Positions 1 to 9,273 are shown, counted from the stretch's first letter. The stretch is DNA of 64,000 nucleotides from Pseudomonas sp. 8AS (GCF_902506505.1 NZ_LR733406.1:1227200-1291199); one strand, 5' to 3'. The notes: generated from the sequence alone by a model not told the origin. Translations and numbers: made by a program.

Positions 1-77
1 GCCTGCGTCCATAAGGAACTGAGACTAGGCCCCGGCACAGAGGTCGACAAATTCTAAATATTGAAAGCAGCGTTCGA

Positions 78-989
78 TTAAATCGAAACCTTGCGGTTAT
101 GCGGCTGTTCGCGCGCCAGGGTCAGGAACGGATCGACCAGTACCGGCCGCGAACTGCCGCGGCGCCAGGCCAGGCCGACGTCGAGGGTTTCGCCGAGATC
201 GGCCAGCGGGCGCGCCTCGATGATGTCGCCCTCCAGGGACCAGGGGCGGTAGGTCATGTCCGGCTGGATCGACAGGCCGAGGCCGGCCGCCACCAGGCTG
301 CGCACTGCCTCCACCGAGGCGGTGCGCAGGGTGACATGTGGGCTCATGCCGGCGCGGCTCCAGATGCGCTGGGTGTGCAGGCCCATCTCGTCGGCGTTGA
401 GCTGGATCAGCGGCTCGCCGGCCACATCCGCCAGGCTGATGCTGTCGCGCTCCAGCAGCGGATGCCGCGCCGGCAGCCACAGGCGGTGCGGCGAATGGGT
501 CAGCACCTCGGTCTGCAGGGCGTGGCGGTCTTCCAGATTGGACAGGATCAGCACACCGACATCGATCTCGCCGGCCACCAGCAGGTGCTCGATATAGGGC
601 CGCTCGTCCTCCACCACGCGGGTCTGCACGTTGGGGTAGGCGCGCTGGAAGCGGGTGATCAGGTCGGCCAGGTAGTAGCCGGCCACCAGGCTGGTCACGC
701 CGATGGTCAGGCTGCCGGCGACCTGGTCGGTGCTCTGCTGCAGGCTGCGCTTGGCGTTGTCCACGGTGGCCAGGATCAGGTGCGCCTGGCGCAGGAACTG
801 GTGGCCCTGGTGGGTCAGGCTCATGCCCTTGGCGTGGCGGTTGAACAGGCTGACGCCGATCTCCTCCTCCAGTTGCTGGATGGCCAGGGTCAGGGTCGAC
901 TGGGAGATGAACACCGCCTGGGCGGCGGCGGAAATCGAGCCGGTCTCGGCGACGGCAATGAAATGGCGGATCTGGCGCAGGGTCATCAT
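78..989 (-). CDS. LysR-family transcriptional regulator
   Basis: About 302 residues, the usual LysR length. The N-terminal winged helix-turn-helix begins with MTLRQIRHF and carries the SISAAAQAVFISQSTLTLAIQQ recognition region. The rest is the periplasmic-binding-protein-like effector domain. Two in-frame ATGs lie side by side at 989 and 986, and another lies at 998; 989 or 986 is preferred because a GGATG stretch sits at suitable distance and the LysR fold starts there. The gene is divergent from a DUF533 gene, with a nested dyad in between that may be its autoregulatory site. The ligand and targets cannot be read from the sequence. Confidence 0.9.
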   Translation of the reverse strand: MMTLRQIRHFIAVAETGSISAAAQAVFISQSTLTLAIQQLEEEIGVSLFNRHAKGMSLTHQGHQFLRQAHLILATVDNAKRSLQQSTDQVAGSLTIGVTSLVAGYYLADLITRFQRAYPNVQTRVVEDERPYIEHLLVAGEIDVGVLILSNLEDRHALQTEVLTHSPHRLWLPARHPLLERDSISLADVAGEPLIQLNADEMGLHTQRIWSRAGMSPHVTLRTASVEAVRSLVAAGLGLSIQPDMTYRPWSLEGDIIEARPLADLGETLDVGLAWRRGSSRPVLVDPFLTLAREQPHNRKVSI

Positions 990-1032
990 GGTGGGCATCC
1001 GGGCGGCGCGGGGCTGTCAGCATTATGGTTTG

Positions 1033-1065
1033 TCGATAATGGAGGAAGGCCTTCTTTTTTATCGA
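1033..1065. promoter_or_regulatory. Nested dyad, candidate LysR operator
   Basis: TCGATAA (1033-1039) and TTATCGA (1059-1065) form an inverted repeat. Inside it lies a perfect palindrome GAAGGCCTTC (1045-1054) with almost the same centre. The site is about 45-75 bases upstream of the LysR start, where LysR proteins commonly bind to control themselves and a divergent gene. Assignment as an operator is inference. Confidence 0.45.
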
Positions 1066-1217
1066 ATTTAAAGGGCAATCCCCTGTGAGCGCGGGGCCGC
1101 TGGCGCTGCGCCGGCTGATCGCAATATCTCGAAGCACTCTGCCGGCCGCGACCCGGCAACCCGACTGGTTAGAATCGGTCAGTAGCCAGGAACGGCAACA
1201 ACTCACAGGAGATGCTC

Positions 1218-1979
1218 ATGAATACCCGCGGCTTGCTCGATCAACTGCTGAAATCCGGCCAGGACCTGCTGCAACAGAAGTCCGGCAGCTCATCTGCCGG
1301 CGGCCTCGGTGATGCACTGGGTGGCCTGCTCGGCGGTGGCAAAGGTGCCGGCAAAGGCGGGCAGGGCGGCGGCGACCTCGGCACCCTGCTCAAGGGAGCT
1401 GGTGGTGGCGCCCTGGCGGCCGGCGCGCTGGGCCTGCTGCTGGGCAACAAGAGTGCGCGCAAGCTGGGTGGCCAGGCGCTGACCTATGGCGGCCTGGCGG
1501 CCCTCGGGGTGATCGCCTACAAGGCCTATGGCAACTGGCAGGCCCAGCAACAGCAGGGTGGCGCGGCGCAGCCGGCCCATGAGCCGCAGACCGTGGATCG
1601 CCTGCCGGCGCCGCAGGCCGAGCTGCACAGCCAGGCCATCCTCAAGGCGCTGGTGGCGGCGGCCAAGGCCGATGGCCATGTCGACGCCAGGGAGCGTCAG
1701 CTGATCGAGGAACAGATCGGCCAGCTGGCGGGCGACCCGCAACTGATGCACTGGCTGGAAGCCGAGTTGAACAAGCCGCTCGACCCGGCCGAGGTGGCGC
1801 GTGCCGCGACGACCCCGGAAATGGCCGCCGAGATGTACATCGCCAGCGTGCTGATGGTCGACGAGGAACACTTCATGGAACGCGCCTACCTGGAGGAACT
1901 GGCCCGCCAGCTCAAGCTTGAGCCCGGGCTCAAGGCCGAGCTGGAGGCCCAGGTGCGGCAGACGGTGGCGGCCAGCTGA
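1218..1979 (+). CDS. DUF533 / YebE-like inner membrane protein with TerB-like domain
   Basis: A 253-residue protein. The first 80 residues are rich in Gly and Ala (GGLGDALGGLLGGGKGAGKG) and lead into one or two hydrophobic segments (GALAAGALGLLLG; YGGLAALGVIAYKAYG). From about residue 135 there is an acidic helical domain like TerB (ILKALVAAAKADGHVDARER), which matches the DUF533/YebE family. The ATG at 1218 is chosen over the one at 1212 because GGAG at 1208-1211 gives it six bases of spacing. The family is membrane-associated, and no biochemical role is established. Confidence 0.85.
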   Translation: MNTRGLLDQLLKSGQDLLQQKSGSSSAGGLGDALGGLLGGGKGAGKGGQGGGDLGTLLKGAGGGALAAGALGLLLGNKSARKLGGQALTYGGLAALGVIAYKAYGNWQAQQQQGGAAQPAHEPQTVDRLPAPQAELHSQAILKALVAAAKADGHVDARERQLIEEQIGQLAGDPQLMHWLEAELNKPLDPAEVARAATTPEMAAEMYIASVLMVDEEHFMERAYLEELARQLKLEPGLKAELEAQVRQTVAAS

Positions 1980-2026
1980 TGCAGTGCGCCAGCCGCTGAC
2001 CAGCGCCGGCTGGCTACTCTTGCAAG

Positions 2027-2043
2027 GGTGCGCCATGCGCACC
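2027..2043. repeat. GGTGCGC-N3-GCGCACC hairpin, copy 1
   Basis: A perfect seven-base-pair stem with loop CAT lies between the convergent DUF533 and SulP genes. The same stem with other loops recurs at 2065 and 39841. It may work as a bidirectional terminator or be a REP-like repeat. Confidence 0.6.
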
Positions 2044-2064
2044 GCCGGCCGCACATAGGTCCTT

Positions 2065-2081
2065 GGTGCGCGCGGCGCACC
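2065..2081. repeat. GGTGCGC-N3-GCGCACC hairpin, copy 2
   Basis: Identical stem to the copy at 2027-2043 with loop GCG, 21 bases further on. The pair sits in the convergent gap between DUF533 and the SulP stop codon. Confidence 0.6.
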
Positions 2082-2107
2082 CCACGCGAGCGGTCGTCAA
2101 CCGCTTC

Positions 2108-3856
2108 TTACGGCGTCCAGTCGACCTGGTAATCGGCCAGGTAGGCGTCGACGGCGGCGCCGACGGTGGGGTGGATGCGCTGCTCCTCTTCCGGCTTGAG
2201 CAGGCCGAAGCGGCGCAGCTTGTCCTTCACCGGTCCCTTGACCTCGGCGAAGTGGAAGTCGATGCCGGCAGTGGCGAGGGTCTGTCCCAGTTCGCCGAGC
2301 ATGTCGGCCGAAGTCACATCGATGCTGGTCACCGGCTCGGCCGCCACCACCAGGCGGCGCACGCGGGTGGGGGATTGCGCCAGGGTCTTGAGCACGCACT
2401 GCTGGAACAGCTCGGCGTTGGCGAAGAACAGCGGCGCGTCCCAACGCAGCAGCACCAGGCCGGGCACCAGGCGGGCATCGGGATGCCGGGCGATATCGTG
2501 GAAGCCGCGGATGCCTTCGACCCGGCCGAGTACGGCGTAGTAGGGACGCCAGCCGTCCCAGAGGAATTCGATCACCGCCAGCACCACGGCGATGCCGATG
2601 CCGGGAATGGCGCCGAACACGGCGACGCCGGCGAAGCAGGTCATCGACAGCCAGAACTCCCATTGCTGCACCTTGAAGATGCGCTTGAGGTCGGCGAACT
2701 CGAACAGGCCGATGGCGGCGGCGATCACCACGGCGGCCAGGGCGCTGTTGGGCAGGAACTCCATCAGGTTGGGCGCCACCAGCAGCAGGATGGCCACGGC
2801 GATGGCGCCGACCACGCCGGTGAGCTGGGTCTGCGAGCCGGCGGCTTCGGCCACCGGGGTGCGCGAGGAGCTGCTGCTGATCGGGAAGCCCTGGAACAGG
2901 CCGCCGATCAGGTTGGCTGCGCCGAGGCCGAGCATTTCCTGGTTGGGGTCGACATAGCTGCGCGTGCGCGCGGCGTAGGTGCGCGACAGCACGCTGGTAT
3001 CGGCGAAGGCCACCAGCGCCGCCGCCACGCCGCCGAGTGCCACGGCGGCCAGGTCGACGCCGCTGAGCCAGGGCAGGACGAAACTGGGCAGGCCCTGGGG
3101 CAGCTCGCCGAGCACCTTGACCCCCTGCGCGCCGAGGTCGAACAGGCCGACGGCGACGGTGGCCAGAATCACCGCGATGAGGATGGTCGGCAGCTGCTGG
3201 AAACGCTTGAAGGCGAGGATCAGCACCAGGGTGCCGCCACCGACGGCGAAGCTGTACCAGTTGGCCTGGCCATCCAGCAGCGCCTGGCCGAGCAGCCAGA
3301 CATCGCGGATCGGGCCGTCGCCGTCGACGGAAATGCCGAACAGCTTGGGCGCCTGGCTGATCAGCACGGTCAGGGCGATGCCGTTCATGTAGCCGTAGCG
3401 GATCGGCTTGGACAGCAGTTCGGTGATGAAGCCCAGGCGCAGCAGGCCGGCGAGGATGCACACCAGGCCGGCGACCACCGCCATCATGCTGGCCAGGATC
3501 ACCGCGCGCAGCGGGTCGCCGCCGGACAGCGGCAGCACCACGGCGAGGATCAGTGCCGCCAGCGCCGAATCCGGGCCGAGCACCAGGATGCGGCTGGGAC
3601 CGAACAGGGCATAGGCCAGCAGCGGCACTATGGTCGCGTACAGGCCGTAGATGCCGGGCACGCCGGAGGCCTCGGCATAGGCGATGCCCACCGGCACCAG
3701 CATGGTGGTCAGCACCAGGCCGGCGGCGATGTCCTTGGGCAGCCAGGCCAGTTGATAGTTCTTCAGCATCAGCAGGCCCGGCAGCCAGCGCAGCCAGCCG
3801 CTCGGCGGGGTGACGATGGGCAGGGCGGGGTTTGGCTCCGGTGCTTCACTGGTCAT
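2108..3856 (-). CDS. SulP-family anion permease (sulfate permease-like) with STAS domain
   Basis: A 582-residue inner membrane transporter. About ten or more hydrophobic segments fill residues 35-420, including the early conserved segment GLVLTTMLVPVGIAYAEASG and later PISSSSSRTPVAEAAGS, typical of SulP. A cytoplasmic STAS domain follows at about 440-560 (VTSIDVTSADMLGEL). SulP proteins carry sulfate, bicarbonate or dicarboxylates, and the substrate cannot be told here. Its start lies 17 bases after the stop of the upstream cation exchanger, so the two are probably one operon on the minus strand. Confidence 0.93.
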   Translation of the reverse strand: MTSEAPEPNPALPIVTPPSGWLRWLPGLLMLKNYQLAWLPKDIAAGLVLTTMLVPVGIAYAEASGVPGIYGLYATIVPLLAYALFGPSRILVLGPDSALAALILAVVLPLSGGDPLRAVILASMMAVVAGLVCILAGLLRLGFITELLSKPIRYGYMNGIALTVLISQAPKLFGISVDGDGPIRDVWLLGQALLDGQANWYSFAVGGGTLVLILAFKRFQQLPTILIAVILATVAVGLFDLGAQGVKVLGELPQGLPSFVLPWLSGVDLAAVALGGVAAALVAFADTSVLSRTYAARTRSYVDPNQEMLGLGAANLIGGLFQGFPISSSSSRTPVAEAAGSQTQLTGVVGAIAVAILLLVAPNLMEFLPNSALAAVVIAAAIGLFEFADLKRIFKVQQWEFWLSMTCFAGVAVFGAIPGIGIAVVLAVIEFLWDGWRPYYAVLGRVEGIRGFHDIARHPDARLVPGLVLLRWDAPLFFANAELFQQCVLKTLAQSPTRVRRLVVAAEPVTSIDVTSADMLGELGQTLATAGIDFHFAEVKGPVKDKLRRFGLLKPEEEQRIHPTVGAAVDAYLADYQVDWTP

Positions 3857-3873
3857 GGGTGTGCGCTCGCGGT

Positions 3874-4947
3874 TCAGGGGGCGGATGTGGTGGGAATGAA
3901 GAAGAAGGCCAGGCCGAAGACCAGGTAGACGGCCAGCAGTTGCACGCCCTTGAGCCAGTCGGAACGGCCGTCGCCAGCCACCTGGCCGGTGATCAGCACC
4001 GCCAGCAGCACGGTCAGGGTCAGGCCGGCGGTGAAGGCCAGGTCCATCGGTGCCGGGCCGATCAGCAGGCTGGCCAGCACCAGTAGCGGGGCGACGAACA
4101 GCGCCACCTGCAGGCTGGAGCCGATGGCGATCGACAGGGCCAGGTCCATGCGATTCTTCATGGCGGCGGTGATGGCCGTGGCATGTTCGGCGGCGTTGCC
4201 GAGGATGGCCACGACGAACACGCCGATGAAGATGTTGCTCAGGCCGAAAGCCTCGGCGCTGGGCTCGATGGCGCCGACCAGGATTTCGCTGACCCAGGCG
4301 ATCAGACCGGTGGCCACGGTCAGCACGCCGAGGGCCTTGCCCATGGGCCAGCTGGCGGCCACTGCGCTTTCATCCTGGCGATTGCCGGCGAACAGCGCCT
4401 TGTGGGTGACCAGCGAGTAATAGAGGAACAGGCCGTAGGCGAGCAGCAGTACCACCGAGATCGCGTTGCTCAGGTGCTGCACCTTGCCCAGCAGCTCGGG
4501 CGCGTCTTCGGCGCGCATCATGTACACCGCTGGCAGCACCAGGGCGATGGCGGCCAGGGTCAGCAGGCTGGCTTCGGCCCGCGCGCCCTCGGAATTGAAA
4601 TGCTGCTCCTTGAAACGCAGGCCGCCGCAGAGCATGGCGGCGCCCAGCACCAGGAGGATGTTGCCGATGATCGAGCCGGCCAGCGAGGCCTTGACCACGT
4701 CATGCAGGCCGGCGCGCAGGGCGGCGATGGCGATGATCAGCTCGGTGGCGTTGCCGAAGGTGGCGTTGAGCAGGCCGCCGACGCCTTCGCCGCAGCGCTC
4801 GGCCAGCTGCTCGGTGGCTTTGCCCAGCCAGCCGGCCAGGGGGATGATCGAGATGGCGGCGGCGATGAAGATCGCCAGATGCTGCTGGGGCGCCAGGTAT
4901 TCCAGCGCCAGGGTCAGTGGCACACACAGCAGTAGCCAGTTGAGCAT
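3874..4947 (-). CDS. Calcium/proton exchanger, CaCA family CAX type
   Basis: About 357 residues, nearly all membrane. The two CAX signature repeats are clear: [20 protein letters not shown] in the first half and [18 protein letters not shown] in the second, with the paired acidic residues that bind the cation. It should export Ca2+ (or Na+/K+) in exchange for protons across the inner membrane. The reading frame is open to 4995, but the ATG at 4947 is preferred: it begins the first membrane segment ([15 protein letters not shown]) and has GGATGG upstream. It is the first gene of a likely two-gene operon with the SulP permease. Confidence 0.9.
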   Translation of the reverse strand: MLNWLLLCVPLTLALEYLAPQQHLAIFIAAAISIIPLAGWLGKATEQLAERCGEGVGGLLNATFGNATELIIAIAALRAGLHDVVKASLAGSIIGNILLVLGAAMLCGGLRFKEQHFNSEGARAEASLLTLAAIALVLPAVYMMRAEDAPELLGKVQHLSNAISVVLLLAYGLFLYYSLVTHKALFAGNRQDESAVAASWPMGKALGVLTVATGLIAWVSEILVGAIEPSAEAFGLSNIFIGVFVVAILGNAAEHATAITAAMKNRMDLALSIAIGSSLQVALFVAPLLVLASLLIGPAPMDLAFTAGLTLTVLLAVLITGQVAGDGRSDWLKGVQLLAVYLVFGLAFFFIPTTSAP

Positions 4948-5212
4948 GGGGTTGCCATCCATAGGCAAGTGACAGGAATTACACCCTGTCAGCATGGCTT
5001 ATCGGCTGGAAACGGCAATTGACTGGAGTCTATGTTTGCCAGGCTGCCACCATCCATAAGAACCGAACCAGGCGGCTGCCGGGGCGTTGCAGGCCTGGTC
5101 GGCCGGCTCCACAGCTTCGTCGAGGCAATATGCGCCGGGCGCAGCGTGCGTCGACAGTTTCTGGAGTCCGTACGGGTTTAGAATTCGCGGATCGTAAAGG
5201 GAGCCTGCAGGC
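4948..5212. other. Divergent intergenic region
   Basis: Spacer of 265 bases between the divergent exchanger and barrel genes. It should contain both promoters. A weak -10-like TAGAAT occurs in the sequence GGTTTAGAATTCG about 35 bases before the barrel gene, and GGGAG precedes its ATG. No further gene or repeat was recognised. Confidence 0.4.
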
Positions 5213-6214
5213 ATGCAAGCCAGTTCCAGTATTGCGCTGTTGATTTTTCTGCTATCCGTGGCTGGAGCCGGTGTGCGGGCGGCCGAATTGCCGCTCAGCC
5301 AGCGCAGCCTGTTGCTCGACGACAGCCGGCTGCCGCGCGAGGCGGCGCTCGATCGCATGCAGCAGATCCGCTTCGCCTTCCGCGAGCGGCCGGCGCCGGC
5401 TGGCGAGCTGCGGGGCTGGTCGCGCGCCTATGGCGGCCAGGGTTCCTGGGATGGCGGCAGCGATTCGCCGCGCCTGGAGCGGCGCGGCGCCGGGCTGCTG
5501 GTCGGCGTCGATCGGCCCCTGGCGGGCATGTGGATGGCCGGTGCGCTGGCCGGCGTCGGTCGCAGCGAGTTGCAGGCCGATGAGGGCGGCGACAGCGATG
5601 TCGACAGCTATCACCTGGCCGCCTATGCGACGACCCGCTATTACCAGCTGGGCTTCAAGCTCGGCGCCGCCTACAGCTGGCATGAGCTGGACAGCAAGCG
5701 CCGCAGCGCCGGGCAACGCCTGCGTGGCGACAGCCAGGCCGCCAGCACCCAGCTGTTCGGCGAAGCCAGCTACCCCCTGGATTTCCGTGAATTCACCCTG
5801 GAACCCTTCGCCGGCCTGGCCTACGTCCATCTGGACGCCGACAGCCTGCACGAGACGGGCGGCACCGACGCCCTGCAGCTGAGCGGCGAGCAGCAGGATG
5901 GCGCCTACCTGACCCTGGGCTGGCGCCTGGCCAGTGCCTGGCAGCTGCGCGAACGGCGCCTGGTCGGCCGCGCCAGCCTGGCCGCGCGGCATGGCTTTCT
6001 CGATGACCGGGCCACGGCCCAGGCCTGGCAGCCGGCGACCGGGCAGAGTTTCGAGCTGAGCGGACGCGAATTCGAGCGCGACCAGTTGCGCCTGGACCTG
6101 AGTCTGGACTACCAGCTGAGCGAGCAGCTGTATCTGGGCCTGACCTACGCCGTCCAGTACGCCGAAGATGCCCGCGACAACCAGCTGGGTGGGCGCCTCA
6201 GCCTGCAGTTCTGA
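5213..6214 (+). CDS. Outer membrane autotransporter-type beta-barrel protein without passenger
   Basis: A 333-residue secreted protein. A signal peptide covers roughly residues 1-23 (hydrophobic LLIFLLSVAGAG, cleavage near VRA-AE). A short charged stretch of about 50 residues is followed by an autotransporter-like barrel: GWSRAYGGQGSW, repeated amphipathic strands such as GAGLLVGVDRPLAG and YQLGFKLGAAYSW, and a C-terminal strand ending in LSLQF with the terminal Phe used by the Bam machinery. Classical autotransporters carry a large passenger before this domain, and none is present. It may be a surface porin-like protein or a stand-alone translocator. It is followed by prfB in the same direction. 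Confidence 0.8.
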   Translation: MQASSSIALLIFLLSVAGAGVRAAELPLSQRSLLLDDSRLPREAALDRMQQIRFAFRERPAPAGELRGWSRAYGGQGSWDGGSDSPRLERRGAGLLVGVDRPLAGMWMAGALAGVGRSELQADEGGDSDVDSYHLAAYATTRYYQLGFKLGAAYSWHELDSKRRSAGQRLRGDSQAASTQLFGEASYPLDFREFTLEPFAGLAYVHLDADSLHETGGTDALQLSGEQQDGAYLTLGWRLASAWQLRERRLVGRASLAARHGFLDDRATAQAWQPATGQSFELSGREFERDQLRLDLSLDYQLSEQLYLGLTYAVQYAEDARDNQLGGRLSLQF

Positions 6215-6283
6215 GTGCTTCCGCCGGTCAGGCCGGGTCTGCTCAGCGCCCGTGGCGGGCTGCCCGCGCGGCGCGGACTCGGG

Positions 6284-6289
6284 TATACT
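6284..6289 (+). promoter_or_regulatory. Candidate -10 box of the prfB promoter
   Basis: TATACT in a GC-rich context, about 126 bases before the prfB start codon. The hexamer 17 bases upstream is a poor -35 match, so this is a -10-only suggestion. Confidence 0.4.
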
Positions 6290-6414
6290 CGCCGGCTTTT
6301 CTGAAACTTCGGGGTCACGGCCTGTCGCCGTGCCCGGTCAGCGGCCGTCCAGGCCGGCTCGCCGGGCCGCACAGGGTTGCTGCGTCCCTCTTTCGCCTGC
6401 GAGTGCTGACAGCC

Positions 6415-7510
6415 ATGGAAATCAACCCGATCCTCAACAGCATCAAGGACCTGTCCGAGCGGACCCAGACCATTCGGGGGTATCTTTGACTACGATCACA
6501 AGCATGATCGTCTGGTCGAAGTAAACCGCGAACTCGAAGACGCCAGTGTCTGGAACAACCCCGAATACGCGCAGAACCTGGGCCGCGAGCGCGCCATGCT
6601 GGCGCAGATCGTCGAAACCATCGACGACCTCACCGACAGCCTGGCCGATTCCCGTGACCTGCTCGACATGGCTGTCGAGGAGAACGATGAAGGCGCGGTG
6701 AGCGACATCGTCAGCGAAATTGAGCGCCTGCGCGACATCCTCGAAAAGCTCGAATTCCGTCGCATGTTCAGCGGCGAAATGGACATGAACAACGCCTACC
6801 TGGATATCCAGGCCGGCTCTGGTGGCACCGAGGCGCAGGACTGGGCCAACATCCTGCTGCGCATGTACCTGCGCTGGGCCGACAAACGCGGCTTCAGTGC
6901 CGAGATCGTCGAACTGTCCGCCGGCGAAGTCGCCGGGATCAAGGGCGCCACCGTGCACATCAAGGGCGAGTACGCCTTCGGCTGGCTGCGTACCGAGATC
7001 GGCGTGCACCGCCTGGTGCGCAAGAGCCCGTTCGACTCCGGCAACCGACGCCACACCTCGTTCTCCGCGGTGTTCGTCTCGCCGGAAATCGACGACAACA
7101 TCGAGATCGAGATCAACCCGGCCGACCTGCGCATCGACACCTACCGTTCCTCCGGTGCCGGTGGTCAGCACGTCAACACCACCGACTCGGCCGTGCGTAT
7201 CACCCACGTGCCGACCAATACCGTGGTGGCGTGCCAGAACGAACGCTCGCAGCACGCCAACAAAGACACCGCGATGAAGATGCTGCGTGCCCGTCTGTAC
7301 GAGCAGGAAGTGCAGAAGCGCAACGCCGCCTCCCAGGCGCTGGAAGAGACCAAGTCGGATATCGGCTGGGGCCACCAGATTCGCTCCTACGTACTGGATG
7401 CCTCGCGGATCAAGGATCTGCGCACCAACATCGAACGCAGCGACTGCGACAAGGTGCTGGACGGCGATATCGACGAATACCTCGAGGCCAGCCTCAAACA
7501 GGGGCTGTAA
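6415..7510 (+). CDS. prfB: Peptide chain release factor 2, with programmed +1 frameshift
   Basis: RF2 recognises UGA and UAA and triggers peptide release. Translation starts at ATG 6415, and codon 25 is an in-frame TGA (6487-6489). The site reads GGGGG-TAT-CTT-TGA-C, the classic RF2 shift site with a Shine-Dalgarno-like run before CTT and C after the stop. A +1 shift skips the T at 6487, so the product is join(6415..6486, 6488..7510), 364 residues. The tripeptide anticodon SPF is at about 204-206 and the catalytic GGQ at about 249-251, close to their positions in E. coli RF2. Frameshifting is autoregulatory: low RF2 allows more shifting. A large fold-back repeat begins at its last codons. Confidence 0.97.
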
Positions 7511-7693
7511 AGCTACTGCGCTTGGCCAGGCGGCGTTGGAAAATGGCTCGGACGGTGGCTTGCCACCGAACGCCCGAAGGGCGGCCCGGTAGGGCGAACG
7601 TAAGTGAGTACTGCTCATTTACACTCGTAAACTCCGCGTCCTCGCCATTTCCCGCCTTGCCTGACCTGCGCTCGCTACGCTTTACAACCCCTG
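7499..7693. repeat. Large fold-back (MITE-like) repeat at the prfB 3' end
   Basis: CAGGGGCTGTAAAGC at 7499-7513 is matched in inverse orientation by GCTTTACAACCCCTG at 7679-7693, with one mismatch. Further imperfect arms lie inside (GGCGTTGGAAAATGGC against GCCATTTCCCGCC). The core contains CTCATTTACA and CTCGTAAACT, also found in the element at 21200-21345. The left end includes the last prfB codons and its stop codon. The rest of the 236-base gap to lysS shows no gene. It may act as a terminator or as a transposase-dependent mini-element. Confidence 0.6.
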
Positions 7694-7746
7694 TTTCGCA
7701 AACCGTTTCCATACAGGCAAGAGCCTAACCAGGAACCACCAAGACC

Positions 7747-9249
7747 ATGAGCGACCAACAACTCGACCACCACGAACTGCTGCAGGAAGAAAACAAGCTG
7801 ATTGCCCAGCGCAAGGAAAAGCTTGCTGCCATCCGTGAGCAGGGCAATGCCTTCCCCAACGATTTTCGCCGTGACAGCTACTGCGCCGACCTGCAGAAAC
7901 AGTACGCCGAGAAGACCAAGGAAGAGCTGGAAGCGGCCGCGATTCCGGTCAAGGTGGCCGGGCGCATCATGCTCAACCGCGGTTCGTTCATGGTGATCCA
8001 GGACATGAGCGGGCGCATCCAGGTCTACGTCAACCGCAAGACCCTGCCGGAAGAGAAGCTCGCCGAGGTCAAGCACTGGGACATGGGCGACATCATTTCC
8101 GCCGTCGGCACCCTGGCTCGCTCCGGCAAGGGCGATCTGTACGTGGAAATGACCGACGTGCGCCTGCTGACCAAGTCGCTGCGCCCGCTGCCGGACAAGC
8201 ACCACGGCCTGACCGACACCGAGCAGCGCTACCGCCAGCGCTATGTCGACCTGATGGTCAACGAGGAAGTGCGCGAGACCTTCCGCGTGCGCTCGCAAGT
8301 CATCGCCCACATCCGCAGCTTCCTGATGAAGCGCGACTTCCTCGAAGTCGAAACGCCGATGCTGCAGACCATCCCCGGCGGCGCCGCGGCCAAGCCGTTC
8401 GAGACCCATCACAATGCCCTGGACATGCAGATGTTCCTGCGTATCGCCCCGGAGCTGTACCTCAAGCGCCTGGTGGTCGGCGGCTTCGAGAAGGTCTTCG
8501 AGATCAACCGCAACTTCCGTAACGAAGGCGTTTCGACCCGGCACAACCCCGAGTTCACCATGCTCGAGTTCTACCAGGCCTACGCCGACTACGAAGACAA
8601 CATGGACCTGACCGAGGAGCTGTTCCGCGAGCTGGCCCAGCTGGTGCTCGGGACTACCGACGTGCCCTACGGCGACAAGGTGTTCCACTTCGGCGAGCCG
8701 TTCGCCCGCCTGTCGGTGTTCGACTCGATCCTCAAGTACAACCCTGAGCTGACCGCCGCCGACCTGACCGACATCGACAAGGCCCGCGAAATTGCCAAGA
8801 AGGCCGGCGCCAAGGTGCTCGGCTTCGAAGGCCTGGGCAAGCTGCAGGTGATGATTTTCGAGGAGCTGGTCGAGCACAAACTGGAGCAGCCGCACTTCAT
8901 CACCCGCTACCCGTTCGAAGTCTCGCCGCTGGCCCGCCGCAGCGACGATGATCCGAGCGTCACCGACCGCTTCGAGCTGTTTATCGGTGGCAGGGAAATT
9001 GCGAACGCCTACTCCGAGCTGAACGACGCCGAAGACCAGGCCGAGCGCTTCATGCAGCAGGTGGCCGACAAGGACGCCGGTGACGACGAAGCCATGCACT
9101 TTGATGCCGACTTCGTCCGCGCCCTGGAATACGGCATGCCGCCGACCGCCGGCGAGGGTATCGGTATCGACCGCCTGGTCATGCTGCTGACCAACTCGCC
9201 ATCGATCCGCGATGTGATTCTGTTCCCGCATATGCGCCCGCAGGCTTGA
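7747..9249 (+). CDS. lysS: Lysyl-tRNA synthetase, class II
   Basis: A 500-residue cytoplasmic enzyme that charges tRNA-Lys. An N-terminal OB-fold anticodon-binding domain occupies about residues 60-170 ([19 protein letters not shown]). The class II catalytic core carries motif 2 ([18 protein letters not shown]) and motif 3 ([13 protein letters not shown]), and ends [12 protein letters not shown] as usual. The length is normal. It lies downstream of prfB, as in many proteobacteria, but here the two are separated by a 195-base fold-back repeat. It is followed by two hairpins, at 9253 and 9329. Confidence 0.97.
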   Translation: MSDQQLDHHELLQEENKLIAQRKEKLAAIREQGNAFPNDFRRDSYCADLQKQYAEKTKEELEAAAIPVKVAGRIMLNRGSFMVIQDMSGRIQVYVNRKTLPEEKLAEVKHWDMGDIISAVGTLARSGKGDLYVEMTDVRLLTKSLRPLPDKHHGLTDTEQRYRQRYVDLMVNEEVRETFRVRSQVIAHIRSFLMKRDFLEVETPMLQTIPGGAAAKPFETHHNALDMQMFLRIAPELYLKRLVVGGFEKVFEINRNFRNEGVSTRHNPEFTMLEFYQAYADYEDNMDLTEELFRELAQLVLGTTDVPYGDKVFHFGEPFARLSVFDSILKYNPELTAADLTDIDKAREIAKKAGAKVLGFEGLGKLQVMIFEELVEHKLEQPHFITRYPFEVSPLARRSDDDPSVTDRFELFIGGREIANAYSELNDAEDQAERFMQQVADKDAGDDEAMHFDADFVRALEYGMPPTAGEGIGIDRLVMLLTNSPSIRDVILFPHMRPQA

Positions 9250-9252
9250 TTG

Positions 9253-9273
9253 CAGTGCCCGCAACGGGCACTG
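9253..9273 (+). terminator. Hairpin immediately after lysS
   Basis: CAGTGCCCG (9253-9261) and CGGGCACTG (9265-9273) form a perfect nine-base-pair stem with loop CAA, four bases past the lysS stop codon. It has no T run, so it may protect the 3' end or cause pausing rather than terminate alone. Confidence 0.5.

Noticed and set aside
2063..3928. A 621-codon plus-strand open frame opposite the SulP gene
   Set aside because: It is the shadow of the SulP gene in GC-rich DNA; its translation is rich in Gln, His, Gly and Ala with no family features, while the minus strand encodes a clear permease.
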